From assembly GCF_000708595.2 (NCBI RefSeq), contig NZ_JARP01000006.1, positions 1 to 64,000 on the forward strand: a DNA stretch of 64,000 nt, in the 5' to 3' direction. A program made the position numbers and the translations under genes. Below are positions 26,037 to 34,089 of the stretch, piece after piece. The stretch comes from Flavobacterium sp. KJJ (GTDB lineage Bacteria; Bacteroidota; Bacteroidia; Flavobacteriales; Flavobacteriaceae). Positions within the stretch are counted from its first letter, which is position 1. Every line of letters starts with the position of its first letter. Under the pieces are notes generated by a model. The model searched no databases. It was given only the letters and a program-made list of their open reading frames with translations, and was not told the origin of the DNA.

Positions 26037-26495
26037 TCAATGATATAAAGGTTGTAATTCGTTCTTTATTATCACTATTTTATATATTATGTCTAAAATA
26101 GAAGATAGTACGGGTATGACGGCAACAGGATTAGATCTTTTTTTCTTAGGCTGAATCAGCAAATTCATACTTGCTACATCTTCATAAGTATTGGGTTCGA
26201 TTTCAGATTGTATGATAACTTTAATCATGTTGCCTTCCATTTTTTGACTTACCCTTAAATAATCGACTTTTTCGTCATTGTTTAAATCTAAATTTGAAAT
26301 TCGATATCCCGGATTATTTAATCTATTTTCAAAATCTTGAAGATTAGACGATTCTTCATAAATATTAGAAACCGCATCTAAATCTAAATTTTCTCTAACG
26401 TATGAATTTTTAGGAGATACAACAACTTTCGTTTGAGCATTGGCTTGAATTATACTTAAGAAAAATAAGCTTACAAAACCTACAATTATTTTCAT
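26037..26495 (-). CDS. Short paralogue of the neighbouring DxNxDxxxD secreted protein
   Basis: The 152-residue protein has a signal peptide (GFVSLFFLSIIQANAQ) and the same N-terminal domain as its neighbour (NLDLDAVSNIYEESSNLQDFENRLN ... ; DLNNDEKVDYLRV). It lacks the aromatic and Arg/Asn-rich tail and ends in a hydrophobic stretch (NPVAVIPVLSSILDIIYKIVIIKN). The two probably arose by tandem duplication. Function unknown. Confidence 0.7.
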   Translation of the reverse strand: MKIIVGFVSLFFLSIIQANAQTKVVVSPKNSYVRENLDLDAVSNIYEESSNLQDFENRLNNPGYRISNLDLNNDEKVDYLRVSQKMEGNMIKVIIQSEIEPNTYEDVASMNLLIQPKKKRSNPVAVIPVLSSILDIIYKIVIIKNELQPLYH

Positions 26496-26611
26496 ATTTT
26501 ACTTGTTAAAATTTATTTCAATTGTTCAAAAATCATACCATAAAAAAGAACAAAACTTGCATATATTTTATAATTAATTGTAATTTAGCACCGAATAAAT
26601 TTTAACCTACT

Positions 26612-27673
26612 ATGAGAAAAATAATGTTGTTTTTTGGTGCTGTTGTTTTATTTATGTCTTTTAAAACACTGAATAACAGTGACAAGGCAAATGTTGGTAA
26701 TTGGTTTTCAACAGTGCAAATAGATACTTTATTTAAGGATAAAATCAGTATTCGCGCCATTTCAATTGATAAAAATAAAGTTTGGTATGGTGGGGATAAT
26801 TCTCGCTTTGGCAGCTATGATTTAGATAAAAATCAGAAATTCGAAGAGCATATTTACCGTGATACGCTTAAATTAGAATTTAGAAGTATTGCTCAAACTT
26901 CAAATGATGTATTTTTATTAAGTGTAGGAAACCCTGCATTACTGTATCAAGTTTCTAAAAAAACGCAAAAAGTAAAATTAGTTTACAAAGAGATTAATTC
27001 AAAAGTTTTTTATGACAGCATGCAATTCTGGAATGATAAAGAAGGAATAGCAATAGGTGATCCTACAGAAGATACTTTTTCGATTATTGTTACAAGAGAT
27101 GGAGGAGAGACTTGGACAAAATTATTATCAGACAAACTGCCTACAAATGCAACAGGCGAATCTGCTTTTGCAGCAAGTAATACCAATATCGTAATTAAAG
27201 GAAATGATACATGGCTAGTTTCTGGCGGAAAAAAAGCACGTGTTTTTTATTCTCCAGACAAAGCTAAAACGTGGAAAGTTATTGATACTCCAATAACGCA
27301 GGGCAAAAGCATGACCGGAATTTTTACAGCTGACTTTTTTGATGAAAAAAATGGATTTATAGCAGGAGGAGATTACGAACTTCCGGATAAAAAATCTGAC
27401 AATAAAGCGGTTACAATCGACGGAGGAAAAACTTGGAAATTAGTAGGACAAGAACAAGGTTTTGGATATGCTTCATGCGTACAATATGTTCCTGGCGGTG
27501 AAGGAAAAGAGCTAGTATGCGTAGGAGCTTCAGGTATTTATTATTCTACTGATAATGGTGCTTCTTGGGTGCAATTATCTCCTGAGCCTAAGTTTTTTAC
27601 TATCCGTTTTATAAATAAGAATACCGCAATTGCGGCGGGTTACAATATCATGGCAAAACTTAACTTTAAGTAA
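26612..27673 (+). CDS. BNR/YCF48-like beta-propeller protein
   Basis: The 353-residue protein has a signal-like N-terminus (MLFFGAVVLFMSF) and repeated propeller blades with the Asp-box pattern: TRDGGETWTKLL, SPDKAKTWKVI, TIDGGKTWKLVGQ and STDNGASWVQLSPE. It resembles sialidase-type or photosystem-assembly-factor (YCF48/Hcf136) propellers, often annotated as oxidoreductase in Flavobacteria. No catalytic residues are evident. A weak promoter (CTTGC and TAATTTAG) lies at about 26560-26590. Confidence 0.75.
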   Translation: MRKIMLFFGAVVLFMSFKTLNNSDKANVGNWFSTVQIDTLFKDKISIRAISIDKNKVWYGGDNSRFGSYDLDKNQKFEEHIYRDTLKLEFRSIAQTSNDVFLLSVGNPALLYQVSKKTQKVKLVYKEINSKVFYDSMQFWNDKEGIAIGDPTEDTFSIIVTRDGGETWTKLLSDKLPTNATGESAFAASNTNIVIKGNDTWLVSGGKKARVFYSPDKAKTWKVIDTPITQGKSMTGIFTADFFDEKNGFIAGGDYELPDKKSDNKAVTIDGGKTWKLVGQEQGFGYASCVQYVPGGEGKELVCVGASGIYYSTDNGASWVQLSPEPKFFTIRFINKNTAIAAGYNIMAKLNFK

Positions 27674-27683
27674 TTTAAAAATA

Positions 27684-27731
27684 ATAAGACCCCTAAATAA
27701 TAAAGTAAGCATTATTATAGAGGGGTCTTAT
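27684..27731. terminator. Bidirectional terminator
   Basis: ATAAGACCCCT (27684-27694) pairs with AGGGGTCTTAT (27721-27731), and an inner ATAATA/TATTAT pairing extends the stem, between convergent genes. Confidence 0.8.
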
Positions 27732-27749
27732 CGCTGTTGTTTCTTGTTT

Positions 27750-28208
27750 TTAATCTTTGCCAGCTTTATCTCGATATTGTTTTAGCAATTTTCGGTTAAA
27801 ATCATCTTCTGATTTTTTAAGCTTAAGTATCTTTTTTGCTGAAAGTATCTTTTTTAAACTTGTATTATATTTTTCTCTCAAAAGATATAATTCTTTATCA
27901 GTGCTTTCGATTTGGCTTAGAAGTGTCGCAGCTTCTTTTTCTGAAAGCGAATTGATATTGTCATTATCTAATTTGCTTAAATACGTTTTCATCTTTAAAT
28001 GTCTTAATTCGAATTGTTTATCGTCATAAGCATTGTACACTGGCCAGAATTTTTCAGCTTCTGTTGGAGTTAATTCCAATTCAGTTGTCAAAAAAGAAAC
28101 TTTATAAGCTTTAACCTTTTCGCGCTTTTCATCTATTCTGCCATTTTGTGCATAAAATGAAAAACTTACCAGGAATAGAATTATCGGTAGTATGTTTTTG
28201 ATTTTCAT
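27750..28208 (-). CDS. Secreted Spy/CpxP-like protein of the ECF sigma operon
   Basis: The 152-residue protein has a signal peptide (ILPIILFLVSFSFYAQ) and a helical body of charged heptad-like stretches (FLTTELELTPTEAEKFWPVYNAY, LLREKYNTSLKKILSAKK). The LTPxEAEKFWPVY start is the LTxxQ-type motif found in periplasmic stress sensors. It is third in an operon behind the sigma factor and a single-pass protein, so it may sense envelope stress for that pair. Confidence 0.8.
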   Translation of the reverse strand: MKIKNILPIILFLVSFSFYAQNGRIDEKREKVKAYKVSFLTTELELTPTEAEKFWPVYNAYDDKQFELRHLKMKTYLSKLDNDNINSLSEKEAATLLSQIESTDKELYLLREKYNTSLKKILSAKKILKLKKSEDDFNRKLLKQYRDKAGKD

Positions 28209-28225
28209 CTTTTAAGTTTTATTTT

Positions 28226-28639
28226 TTATTCGGAAATTAAGTGTTCAATGTTTGGGTTTGATGCTAAAATATCTTCAAGTGTTTCCTCTTCAATAGCAAC
28301 ATTTTTATTCAGTTTCTGAATATCTGTCGTGTCTAAATTCTGAATCAGATCGTATTGATTTAAATTCGATTGATACGATAAATACGTTTCTAAAGTATCT
28401 TCGTCCAGTTCTTTTGATGTTGCGTTATAATTGTTTACTATAGGAATCATTAATGCAATAACGACTACCGCTGCTGCCAGCATCGATATTACGTTTTTAC
28501 GTTTGTAAAACGGAATTACTTTAACTTCTCTTTTGTCTATTTGCTGTAAAACTTTTGCCGATAAATCATCAAAATAATGGTCCGGAGTTTTAAATCCAGA
28601 TTTGATTTTCGGTTCGTTTTCTAATTTAAATGCTTTCAT
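28226..28639 (-). CDS. Single-pass membrane protein, putative anti-sigma factor
   Basis: The 137-residue protein has a cytoplasmic part (1-50), one membrane segment (VISMLAAAVVVIALMIPIV) and an acidic outer part. It follows an ECF sigma factor by 33 bp and precedes a secreted Spy-like protein by 17 bp. Topology and position suggest an anti-sigma factor, although it shows no clear ZAS zinc motif. This function is inferred. Confidence 0.65.
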   Translation of the reverse strand: MKAFKLENEPKIKSGFKTPDHYFDDLSAKVLQQIDKREVKVIPFYKRKNVISMLAAAVVVIALMIPIVNNYNATSKELDEDTLETYLSYQSNLNQYDLIQNLDTTDIQKLNKNVAIEEETLEDILASNPNIEHLISE

Positions 28640-28672
28640 AATATCTATAAGATAGGTTTTGTTACAAAAGGT

Positions 28673-29251
28673 TTAATTTGATGTAACATATAATTCAATT
28701 TTTTTTACTGCATGATGATAAGATGCTTTTAATGCTCCTACTGATGTACCTAAAATTTCTGCTATTTCTTCATATTTTAATTCTTCAAAATACTTCATCT
28801 TAAATACCAATTGCTGTTTTTCTGGCAAGGCGACAATTGCTTTTTGAAGTTTTATCTGAATTTCATCTCCATCAAAATAGACATCGGCTTTTAAATTATC
28901 GATAGTTTTATTCTGTAAAGCTTCTGATGTCAGGCCACTTAATTTTGCTTTTTGATTCAAAAAAGTCAAAGCTTCATTGGTTGCAATACGATACATCCAA
29001 GAAAAAAGCTTGCTTTCGCCTTTAAAATTTTTTAAGTATTGAAATACTTTCACAAAAGTATTTTGCAAAACATCATCAGCATCATCATGATTCAGAACAA
29101 TGTTTCGAATATGAGAATACAACGGTTTTTGATAATCAGACAAGAGTTTTTGAAACGCTGTATTTTGCGTTTTAGGATCTAATAGTTGTTGTATAAATTC
29201 CTTCTCGTCTGTCAAATTTCTTGATTTATTATTAGAATGAATTTCGAACAA
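28673..29251 (-). CDS. ECF-type RNA polymerase sigma factor
   Basis: The 192-residue protein has sigma region 2 (DDADDVLQNTFVKVFQYLKN ... FSWMYRIATNEALTFL) and region 4 (LPEKQQLVFKMKYFEELKYE ... GTSVGALKASYHHAVKKIE). It directs RNA polymerase to a small set of promoters, usually in envelope stress. It lies 20 bp after an SRPBCC-domain protein gene, so the operon may include all four genes from 30477 down to 27750. Confidence 0.93.
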   Translation of the reverse strand: MFEIHSNNKSRNLTDEKEFIQQLLDPKTQNTAFQKLLSDYQKPLYSHIRNIVLNHDDADDVLQNTFVKVFQYLKNFKGESKLFSWMYRIATNEALTFLNQKAKLSGLTSEALQNKTIDNLKADVYFDGDEIQIKLQKAIVALPEKQQLVFKMKYFEELKYEEIAEILGTSVGALKASYHHAVKKIELYVTSN

Positions 29252-29271
29252 AAGGTTTAATTTGCCTTATT

Positions 29272-30477
29272 TTAGAATTCAGACTGTTCTTCTTCTGGAG
29301 TTTTGGCTGGAGTTGTAACAGGTTTTGGTGTAACCGGTTTTTTTACTGCAGGTTTTACCGGTGCAGGTTTTACGGCTGCAGGATCAGCAGGCGATGCTTC
29401 TGTTTCGGCTTGGTTTTCAGTTTCGTAAGATTGAATAGGCTCAGTAACGGGAACAATTTTTGGTTTAACTGGATAATATATTTCTGTCACTAATTTTGAC
29501 GGACTTTTTACATCTAGTTTGCTGAGCGTTAAAATCTCAAGATGCGACCAGCTTAATTCTGGAGTTATTTTTTGATTATTTATAAAAGCAGTTGTTTTTG
29601 CCATTGCTTCGTTCAGGTGTGTATAATCGCCTGTCAGAGTCGTTTTTACTGCTTCAAAACCATTTAGCTTCCCGCCTAAAATATCACTTCCTGGAGTTGT
29701 GGTAATTTCTTTGTTTGTTGGCAGACAAATAGAGATTTTTGCTAATCCAGTTGTAGTGTTGTAAGTGTGATAAATAATAAAAGGTTTTCCGTTTGTGCCT
29801 AAACCATTGGTTTCGCTAAAGTGAATAAGTTTCGGTATTACGATTCTAGCGTTTTTATTAACCTTTTGAATTTCGCTTGTAAAGGTTTGTTTAATATAAG
29901 CTGTTTCGACTTTGTTTACAACGCCGTTCACTTTTATATTAAAAGTTTTAGTTTCGTAATCTAAATTTTTGTCAATGTTTGCAAGGCTTTTTTCGTAAAT
30001 AGTTCCAATTACTTTATCAGACCCTCCGTTTAAGGCAGTGTATATTTTAAACAAAAAGCTCATTGTTCCTTTCGCTTTCCATGTTACTTTTGTTTTTCCG
30101 TTCAAAGTATCTTTTAAGGTCCAGTTTACATCAGCTTCTGTTCCATCATATTTCATTTTTTGCTGAATGCTTTCTCCTTCTTTAGTTTTAAGTGTTATTG
30201 CATTTCCTGCACCCTCTTCGCCATTCCAATAGTATGAACCACCGCTTCCAATCGTTTTATTTGGATACGTCATTTGAATTGAAGGATCTTCTGCAGACCA
30301 AGATTCAAAATCTTCGTAGTTTCTAAAATCATTTAAATAGCTGTAAACAGTAGCTTTTGGCGAATTAATCACTTTGCTTCTTTCGACAGAAAAAATCCCT
30401 TTTTGGGTAGCGACAAAAACGGTTAGGGCAACTAAGCTTAATAACGATAAAAGAAATAAATATTTTAGAATCTTCAT
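29272..30477 (-). CDS. SRPBCC-domain protein with GyrI-like domain and Ala/Pro/Lys-rich tail
   Basis: The 401-residue protein has an N-terminal membrane segment (LFLLSLLSLVALTVFVAT), a START/SRPBCC domain at about 30-175 (SPKATVYSYLNDFRNYEDFE ... WSAEDPSIQ), a GyrI/effector-binding-like part at about 190-335 and a disordered tail of Pro, Ala, Lys and Thr (PAPVKPAVKKPVTPKP). Such proteins bind hydrophobic ligands. It precedes the ECF sigma factor by 20 bp. Ligand unknown. Confidence 0.75.
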   Translation of the reverse strand: MKILKYLFLLSLLSLVALTVFVATQKGIFSVERSKVINSPKATVYSYLNDFRNYEDFESWSAEDPSIQMTYPNKTIGSGGSYYWNGEEGAGNAITLKTKEGESIQQKMKYDGTEADVNWTLKDTLNGKTKVTWKAKGTMSFLFKIYTALNGGSDKVIGTIYEKSLANIDKNLDYETKTFNIKVNGVVNKVETAYIKQTFTSEIQKVNKNARIVIPKLIHFSETNGLGTNGKPFIIYHTYNTTTGLAKISICLPTNKEITTTPGSDILGGKLNGFEAVKTTLTGDYTHLNEAMAKTTAFINNQKITPELSWSHLEILTLSKLDVKSPSKLVTEIYYPVKPKIVPVTEPIQSYETENQAETEASPADPAAVKPAPVKPAVKKPVTPKPVTTPAKTPEEEQSEF

Positions 30478-30667
30478 TGGAGTAGGTTGTTTGGTGTCGT
30501 AAAGTTATAAATTTTATTACTAGTCACACTAATAGCTTCAAAAAATAAAAGTATAGTATTTAATTGTATTTTGATCAAAAATATGTTCAAATAAAACGAT
30601 TTTGAAATGGTTTAATTGTAGTTTTTTGAAATTTATTTTACTTCTAAATACTAAATAATTTTTTGAT

Positions 30668-30856
30668 CTATCGTTTGAAGAAAAATTTAATTACAAATAG
30701 TAGTGCTATAAAAAGTAAAAACACAAGCAGTACTTTGTAATTTCCTTTGTAGAAAATTTTATGAAGAGCAAGATCTTTTCGATAGGCGAATATCATAACG
30801 ATTACAAATGCGATAAAAAAACAGACTGCGAATATTAATTGTCCTTGACTAAACAT
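30668..30856 (-). CDS. Small two-helix membrane protein
   Basis: The 62-residue protein has two membrane segments (LIFAVCFFIAFVIVMIFAY and VLLVFLLFIALLFVIKFFF) joined by a short basic loop with RKDLALHKIFYKGNYK. It has a normal start and faces the divergent MazG-like gene. No further function is visible. Confidence 0.75.
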   Translation of the reverse strand: MFSQGQLIFAVCFFIAFVIVMIFAYRKDLALHKIFYKGNYKVLLVFLLFIALLFVIKFFFKR

Positions 30857-30937
30857 ACTTTAAATTATTTTTCACAAATTTAGAGAATTGTATACGAATA
30901 GTTGCTAATTTGCCACCTCATTTAATCAATTAAAATC

Positions 30938-31318
30938 ATGAAGAAACAACTTGATGCAGTGACTGAATTTCATACTGCTTTTAAAATAGGTCACAGCCAA
31001 ACTCCAATTGCTGATTTGGGTGAAACTAAAAAAATGCTCCGCTATAATTTAATGAAGGAAGAAAATGAAGAATATCTAGAAGCGGTTCAGAATAATGATT
31101 TGGTTGAAATTGCCGATGCGCTTGGTGATATGATGTATATTTTGTGCGGTACCATTATCGAACATGGATTGCAAGATAAAATTGAAGCTGTTTTTGATGA
31201 AATTCAGCGCAGTAATATGAGTAAATTAGGAGAAGACGGCCAGCCAATTTATCGTGAAGACGGAAAAGTAATGAAAGGCCCGAATTATTTTAAACCTGAT
31301 TTTTCGAAGCTTTTGTAA
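30938..31318 (+). CDS. MazG-like nucleoside triphosphate pyrophosphohydrolase
   Basis: The 126-residue protein has the all-alpha NTP-PPase motif: NLMKEENEEYLEAVQNND (E-x-x-E) and EIADALGDMMYILCGT (E-x-x-D). It probably cleaves (d)NTPs or related substrates, and is common as 'nucleoside triphosphate pyrophosphohydrolase family' in Flavobacteria. The HisE-like tail KVMKGPNYFKPDF is typical of this subgroup. Confidence 0.85.
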   Translation: MKKQLDAVTEFHTAFKIGHSQTPIADLGETKKMLRYNLMKEENEEYLEAVQNNDLVEIADALGDMMYILCGTIIEHGLQDKIEAVFDEIQRSNMSKLGEDGQPIYREDGKVMKGPNYFKPDFSKLL

Positions 31319-31338
31319 AATAAAATTTCAAATTGAAT

Positions 31339-31566
31339 TTACTTATTTTCTAATTCTTTTATCAGTTGCGTTAATTTTTGTTCCTAATAAATAGTGTCAA
31401 AAATGACGTTATAAGATTTTTTAAAAGTTGTGTTTATTTCATCTTTTTAATAATGAGCAATTTCAAGAATATCAATCTGAATATTTAAGTAGATTGGATT
31501 TTCATTGTCTTCTTCAATCCAGATAGGCGAACATAAATATAATAAGTTATATTTTAAATTTATCAT
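31339..31566 (-). pseudogene. Decayed short gene with two in-frame stops
   Basis: One minus-strand frame from an ATG at 31566 reads MINLKYNLLYLCSPIWIEED ... NIQIDILEIAHY, a TAA, KDEINTTFKKSYNVIFDTIY, a TAG and EQKLTQLIKELENK before a final TAA at 31341-31339. Both stops leave the frame unshifted, so the intact protein would be about 75 residues. It lies between the MazG-like gene and ilvE. I do not recognise the family. Confidence 0.6.
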
Positions 31567-31599
31567 AATGAAAATCTGATAATTTTTATTACAAATAAA

Positions 31600-31632
31600 A
31601 AACCCGATAAAATTAAATTTATCGGGTTTGCT
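31600..31632 (-). terminator. Terminator of ilvE
   Basis: AACCCGATAAA (31601-31611) pairs with TTTATCGGGTT (31618-31628); on the minus strand a T-run follows. Confidence 0.85.
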
Positions 31633-31650
31633 TTTTAATATTGTTTTGGA

Positions 31651-32721
31651 TTATTGAACTTTAACAGTCCATCCATAAGTGTCTTCAGAAAGTTTATTTT
31701 GAAGACTTGTCAGTTTTTCTTTTAAGAATGAGGCATATGAGTTCTCAATAGGAGCCATTTCGTAATAAACATCTTGATAAGAGAAACCTTTAATAACACT
31801 GATAACTGCAGCAGTTCCAGCTCCAAAAATTTCTTTTAGAGATCCGTTTTTAGCGGCTTCAACTAATTCAGAAACAATCACAGGACGCACTTCTACATCT
31901 AATCCTTCTTTTTCTGCCATGGCAATTAAACTTTTTCTGGTAACACCATCTAAAATTCTCTCGCTTGTTGGTGCTGTTAATAAAGTATCATTGATTCTGA
32001 AGAAAACATTCATTGTTCCTGCCTCTTCTAGTTTTGTATGTGTTGCATCATCTGTCCAAATAACTTGTTGAAAGCCGTCTTTGTTTGCAAGATTAGTTGG
32101 GTAGAATTGGGCAGCGTAGTTTCCAGCCGCTTTTGCAGCACCAATCCCGCCATTTGCAGCTCTACTGTAATGTTCAGCAATAATAACTTTTACTTCACCG
32201 CCATAATATGATTTTGCAGGAGAAAGTAAAATCATAAATTTATATTCGTCAGATGGATTTGCAATAACACCAGGACCAGTCGCTATCATAAAAGGGCGAA
32301 TGTACATACTGCTTCCGTTTCCTCTCTGAATCCATTCTTGATCTATTTTTAATAATTCATTTAAACCTTCCATAAAAATATCTTCTGGAATTTCTGGCAT
32401 TGCCATACGTACAGCAGAATTGTTAAAACGTTTGTAGTTTTCATCAGGTCTAAACAACCAAACATCATTGTTTTCATCTTTATAAGCTTTCATTCCTTCA
32501 AAAATAGCTTGTCCATAATGAAAGACTTTTGATGAAGGATCCATTAAAATCGGTGCATAAGGCTTAATGACCGGAGTCTGCCATTGTCCGTTTTTATAAT
32601 CACATTCAAATAAATGGTCTGTAAAAACAGCACCAAAGCTTAAGTTTTCGAAGTCTACTCCGCTTATTTTAGACGAAGTGGCTTTTCTGATTTCAATTTT
32701 GCTGGTTTGAGTTGTACTCAT
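31651..32721 (-). CDS. ilvE: Branched-chain amino acid aminotransferase
   Basis: The 356-residue fold-type IV PLP enzyme has FHYGQAIFEGMKAYKDEN, SMYIRPFMIATGPGVIANPS, KAAGNYAAQFYPTNLANKDGF (with the Schiff-base Lys) and KLEEAGTMNVFFRIND. It is the eukaryote-like (type II) BCAT common in Bacteroidota. It catalyses the last step of valine, leucine and isoleucine synthesis, or the first of their breakdown. Confidence 0.95.
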   Translation of the reverse strand: MSTTQTSKIEIRKATSSKISGVDFENLSFGAVFTDHLFECDYKNGQWQTPVIKPYAPILMDPSSKVFHYGQAIFEGMKAYKDENNDVWLFRPDENYKRFNNSAVRMAMPEIPEDIFMEGLNELLKIDQEWIQRGNGSSMYIRPFMIATGPGVIANPSDEYKFMILLSPAKSYYGGEVKVIIAEHYSRAANGGIGAAKAAGNYAAQFYPTNLANKDGFQQVIWTDDATHTKLEEAGTMNVFFRINDTLLTAPTSERILDGVTRKSLIAMAEKEGLDVEVRPVIVSELVEAAKNGSLKEIFGAGTAAVISVIKGFSYQDVYYEMAPIENSYASFLKEKLTSLQNKLSEDTYGWTVKVQ

Positions 32722-32968
32722 AATAATGTAAGTTTTTAGGTAATTTTCATCTCAATAGAAAATATCTAAAGTAATGATATAGTATAAAATAGAATTTATT
32801 AAATGCAAAATTAAATAAAAATATATAAAATACTTAGTAAAACTGCATTATTTACTGCCTTTAACTGAGATTTATTTATCTTATAATAAACTCAAAAAAT
32901 AGGCTTTGTTTTATAAAGAATTTATGAAAAAACTGCCGATTTTTAAGGCTTTACGCATTTGTTTTGAC

Positions 32969-32976
32969 TAAATTTG
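32969..32976 (+). promoter_or_regulatory. TAnnTTTG -7 element upstream of mnmD
   Basis: TAAATTTG matches the Bacteroidota -7 consensus; transcription would start near 32983. No clear -33 TTTG is seen at the usual distance. Confidence 0.45.
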
Positions 32977-33028
32977 ACTCATGAAAAGGCTGAAATGCCA
33001 AGACTATCAGACTATAAATTACGAAAAA

Positions 33029-33694
33029 GTGAAAAGAGAAATAATAAAAACGCTAGATGGTTCTACTACAATTCATTTAGAAGAATGGAATGAAAGTTAT
33101 CATTCAAAACACGGTGCCATACAAGAAGCAAAACATGTCTTTATAAAAAATGGACTTTCGTTGTTTGAAAATAATCCTGTTTCTGTTCTTGAAATTGGTT
33201 TCGGAACCGGATTAAATGCTTTCATCACTTTTTTAGAGTCTGAAGAAAAACAGCAGAAGATTGATTATGTAGGAGTAGAGGCTTATCCTGTAAATGCAGA
33301 AGAAGTTTTAGCAATGAATTATGTTGCGGAGTTAAAGGCATTGGAATTTGAGAACATTTTTCAGAAAATGCATAAATCTGAATGGAATAAGAAAACCGAA
33401 ATTAGCACTCTCTTTTCGTTAACCAAAAGGAAACAATTTTTTGATGAAATAAAAGATTATGAAATTTTTGATTTGATTTACTTTGATGCCTTCGGATATC
33501 GCGTTCAGCCGGAGCTTTGGAGTACTGAAATCTTTCAGAAAATGTATAATAGTTTAAAACCAAATGGAGTTTTGGTAACATATGCCGCTCGCGGCGTTGT
33601 TAAAAGAAGCATGATTTCAGTTGGCTTTACAGTCGAAAAATTAGCAGGTCCTCCGGGAAAACGTGAGATGTTTCGCGCCTTTAAAAAGGTATAA
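33029..33694 (+). CDS. mnmD: tRNA 5-methylaminomethyl-2-thiouridine methyltransferase MnmD
   Basis: The protein has the MnmD/MnmC2 signature: TIHLEEWNESYHSKHGAIQE, VSVLEIGFGTGLNAFITFLE (SAM loop), IFDLIYFDAFGYRVQPELW and AGPPGKREMFRAFKK. It methylates the wobble uridine of some tRNAs. The GTG at 33029 gives the family's usual start ((M)KREIIKTLDGSTTIHL, 221 residues). An upstream in-frame ATG at 32981 would add 16 unrelated residues and sits at the predicted transcript start (TAAATTTG at 32969-32976), so I prefer the GTG. Confidence 0.85.
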   Translation: MKREIIKTLDGSTTIHLEEWNESYHSKHGAIQEAKHVFIKNGLSLFENNPVSVLEIGFGTGLNAFITFLESEEKQQKIDYVGVEAYPVNAEEVLAMNYVAELKALEFENIFQKMHKSEWNKKTEISTLFSLTKRKQFFDEIKDYEIFDLIYFDAFGYRVQPELWSTEIFQKMYNSLKPNGVLVTYAARGVVKRSMISVGFTVEKLAGPPGKREMFRAFKKV

Positions 33695-33860
33695 ATTATT
33701 AATTTAGAATAATTCTTAATTGATTTATATTTACTAAGAAAACGGTTTCGTTGATAAATATTTTAAAAAAATTAGTTAAAATTAGTCGTTATATGGGTTA
33801 TTTGTTTAAATTTGGTGCGAGTTTAAAAATATAGATAACCCCCCAAAATCTTATTTTATT

Positions 33861-34058
33861 ATGTCAAAAATGATGTTTGATTACACGAAATCAATACTTG
33901 AGAGAGTAAGTTTCGATCCGATACTTTTCTGCAAAGAGTTAGAAAAAGCTATCAAAACGCTGTTACCGTACGAAATGGAACAATTGCAAGAATGGTTATT
34001 AAATTTCATTATTGAAAAACCAGAATTAAAACAAAGTTTACTGCTAATTAAAGTATAA
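33861..34058 (+). CDS. Small conserved-looking hypothetical protein
   Basis: The 65-residue, soluble, mostly helical protein starts MSKMMFDYTKSILERVSFDP, and has no signal peptide. A TAAATTTG -7 element lies at 33807-33814 and a perfect terminator follows at once, so it is an independent transcription unit. Function unknown. Confidence 0.75.
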   Translation: MSKMMFDYTKSILERVSFDPILFCKELEKAIKTLLPYEMEQLQEWLLNFIIEKPELKQSLLLIKV

Positions 34059-34085
34059 AAAAAGGAGCCAATTGGCTCCTTTTTT
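34058..34085. terminator. Bidirectional terminator, perfect palindrome
   Basis: GGAGCCAATTGGCTCC (34064-34079) is flanked by A and T runs, between the small hypothetical gene and convergent oxyR. Confidence 0.85.
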
Positions 34086-34089
34086 ATTT

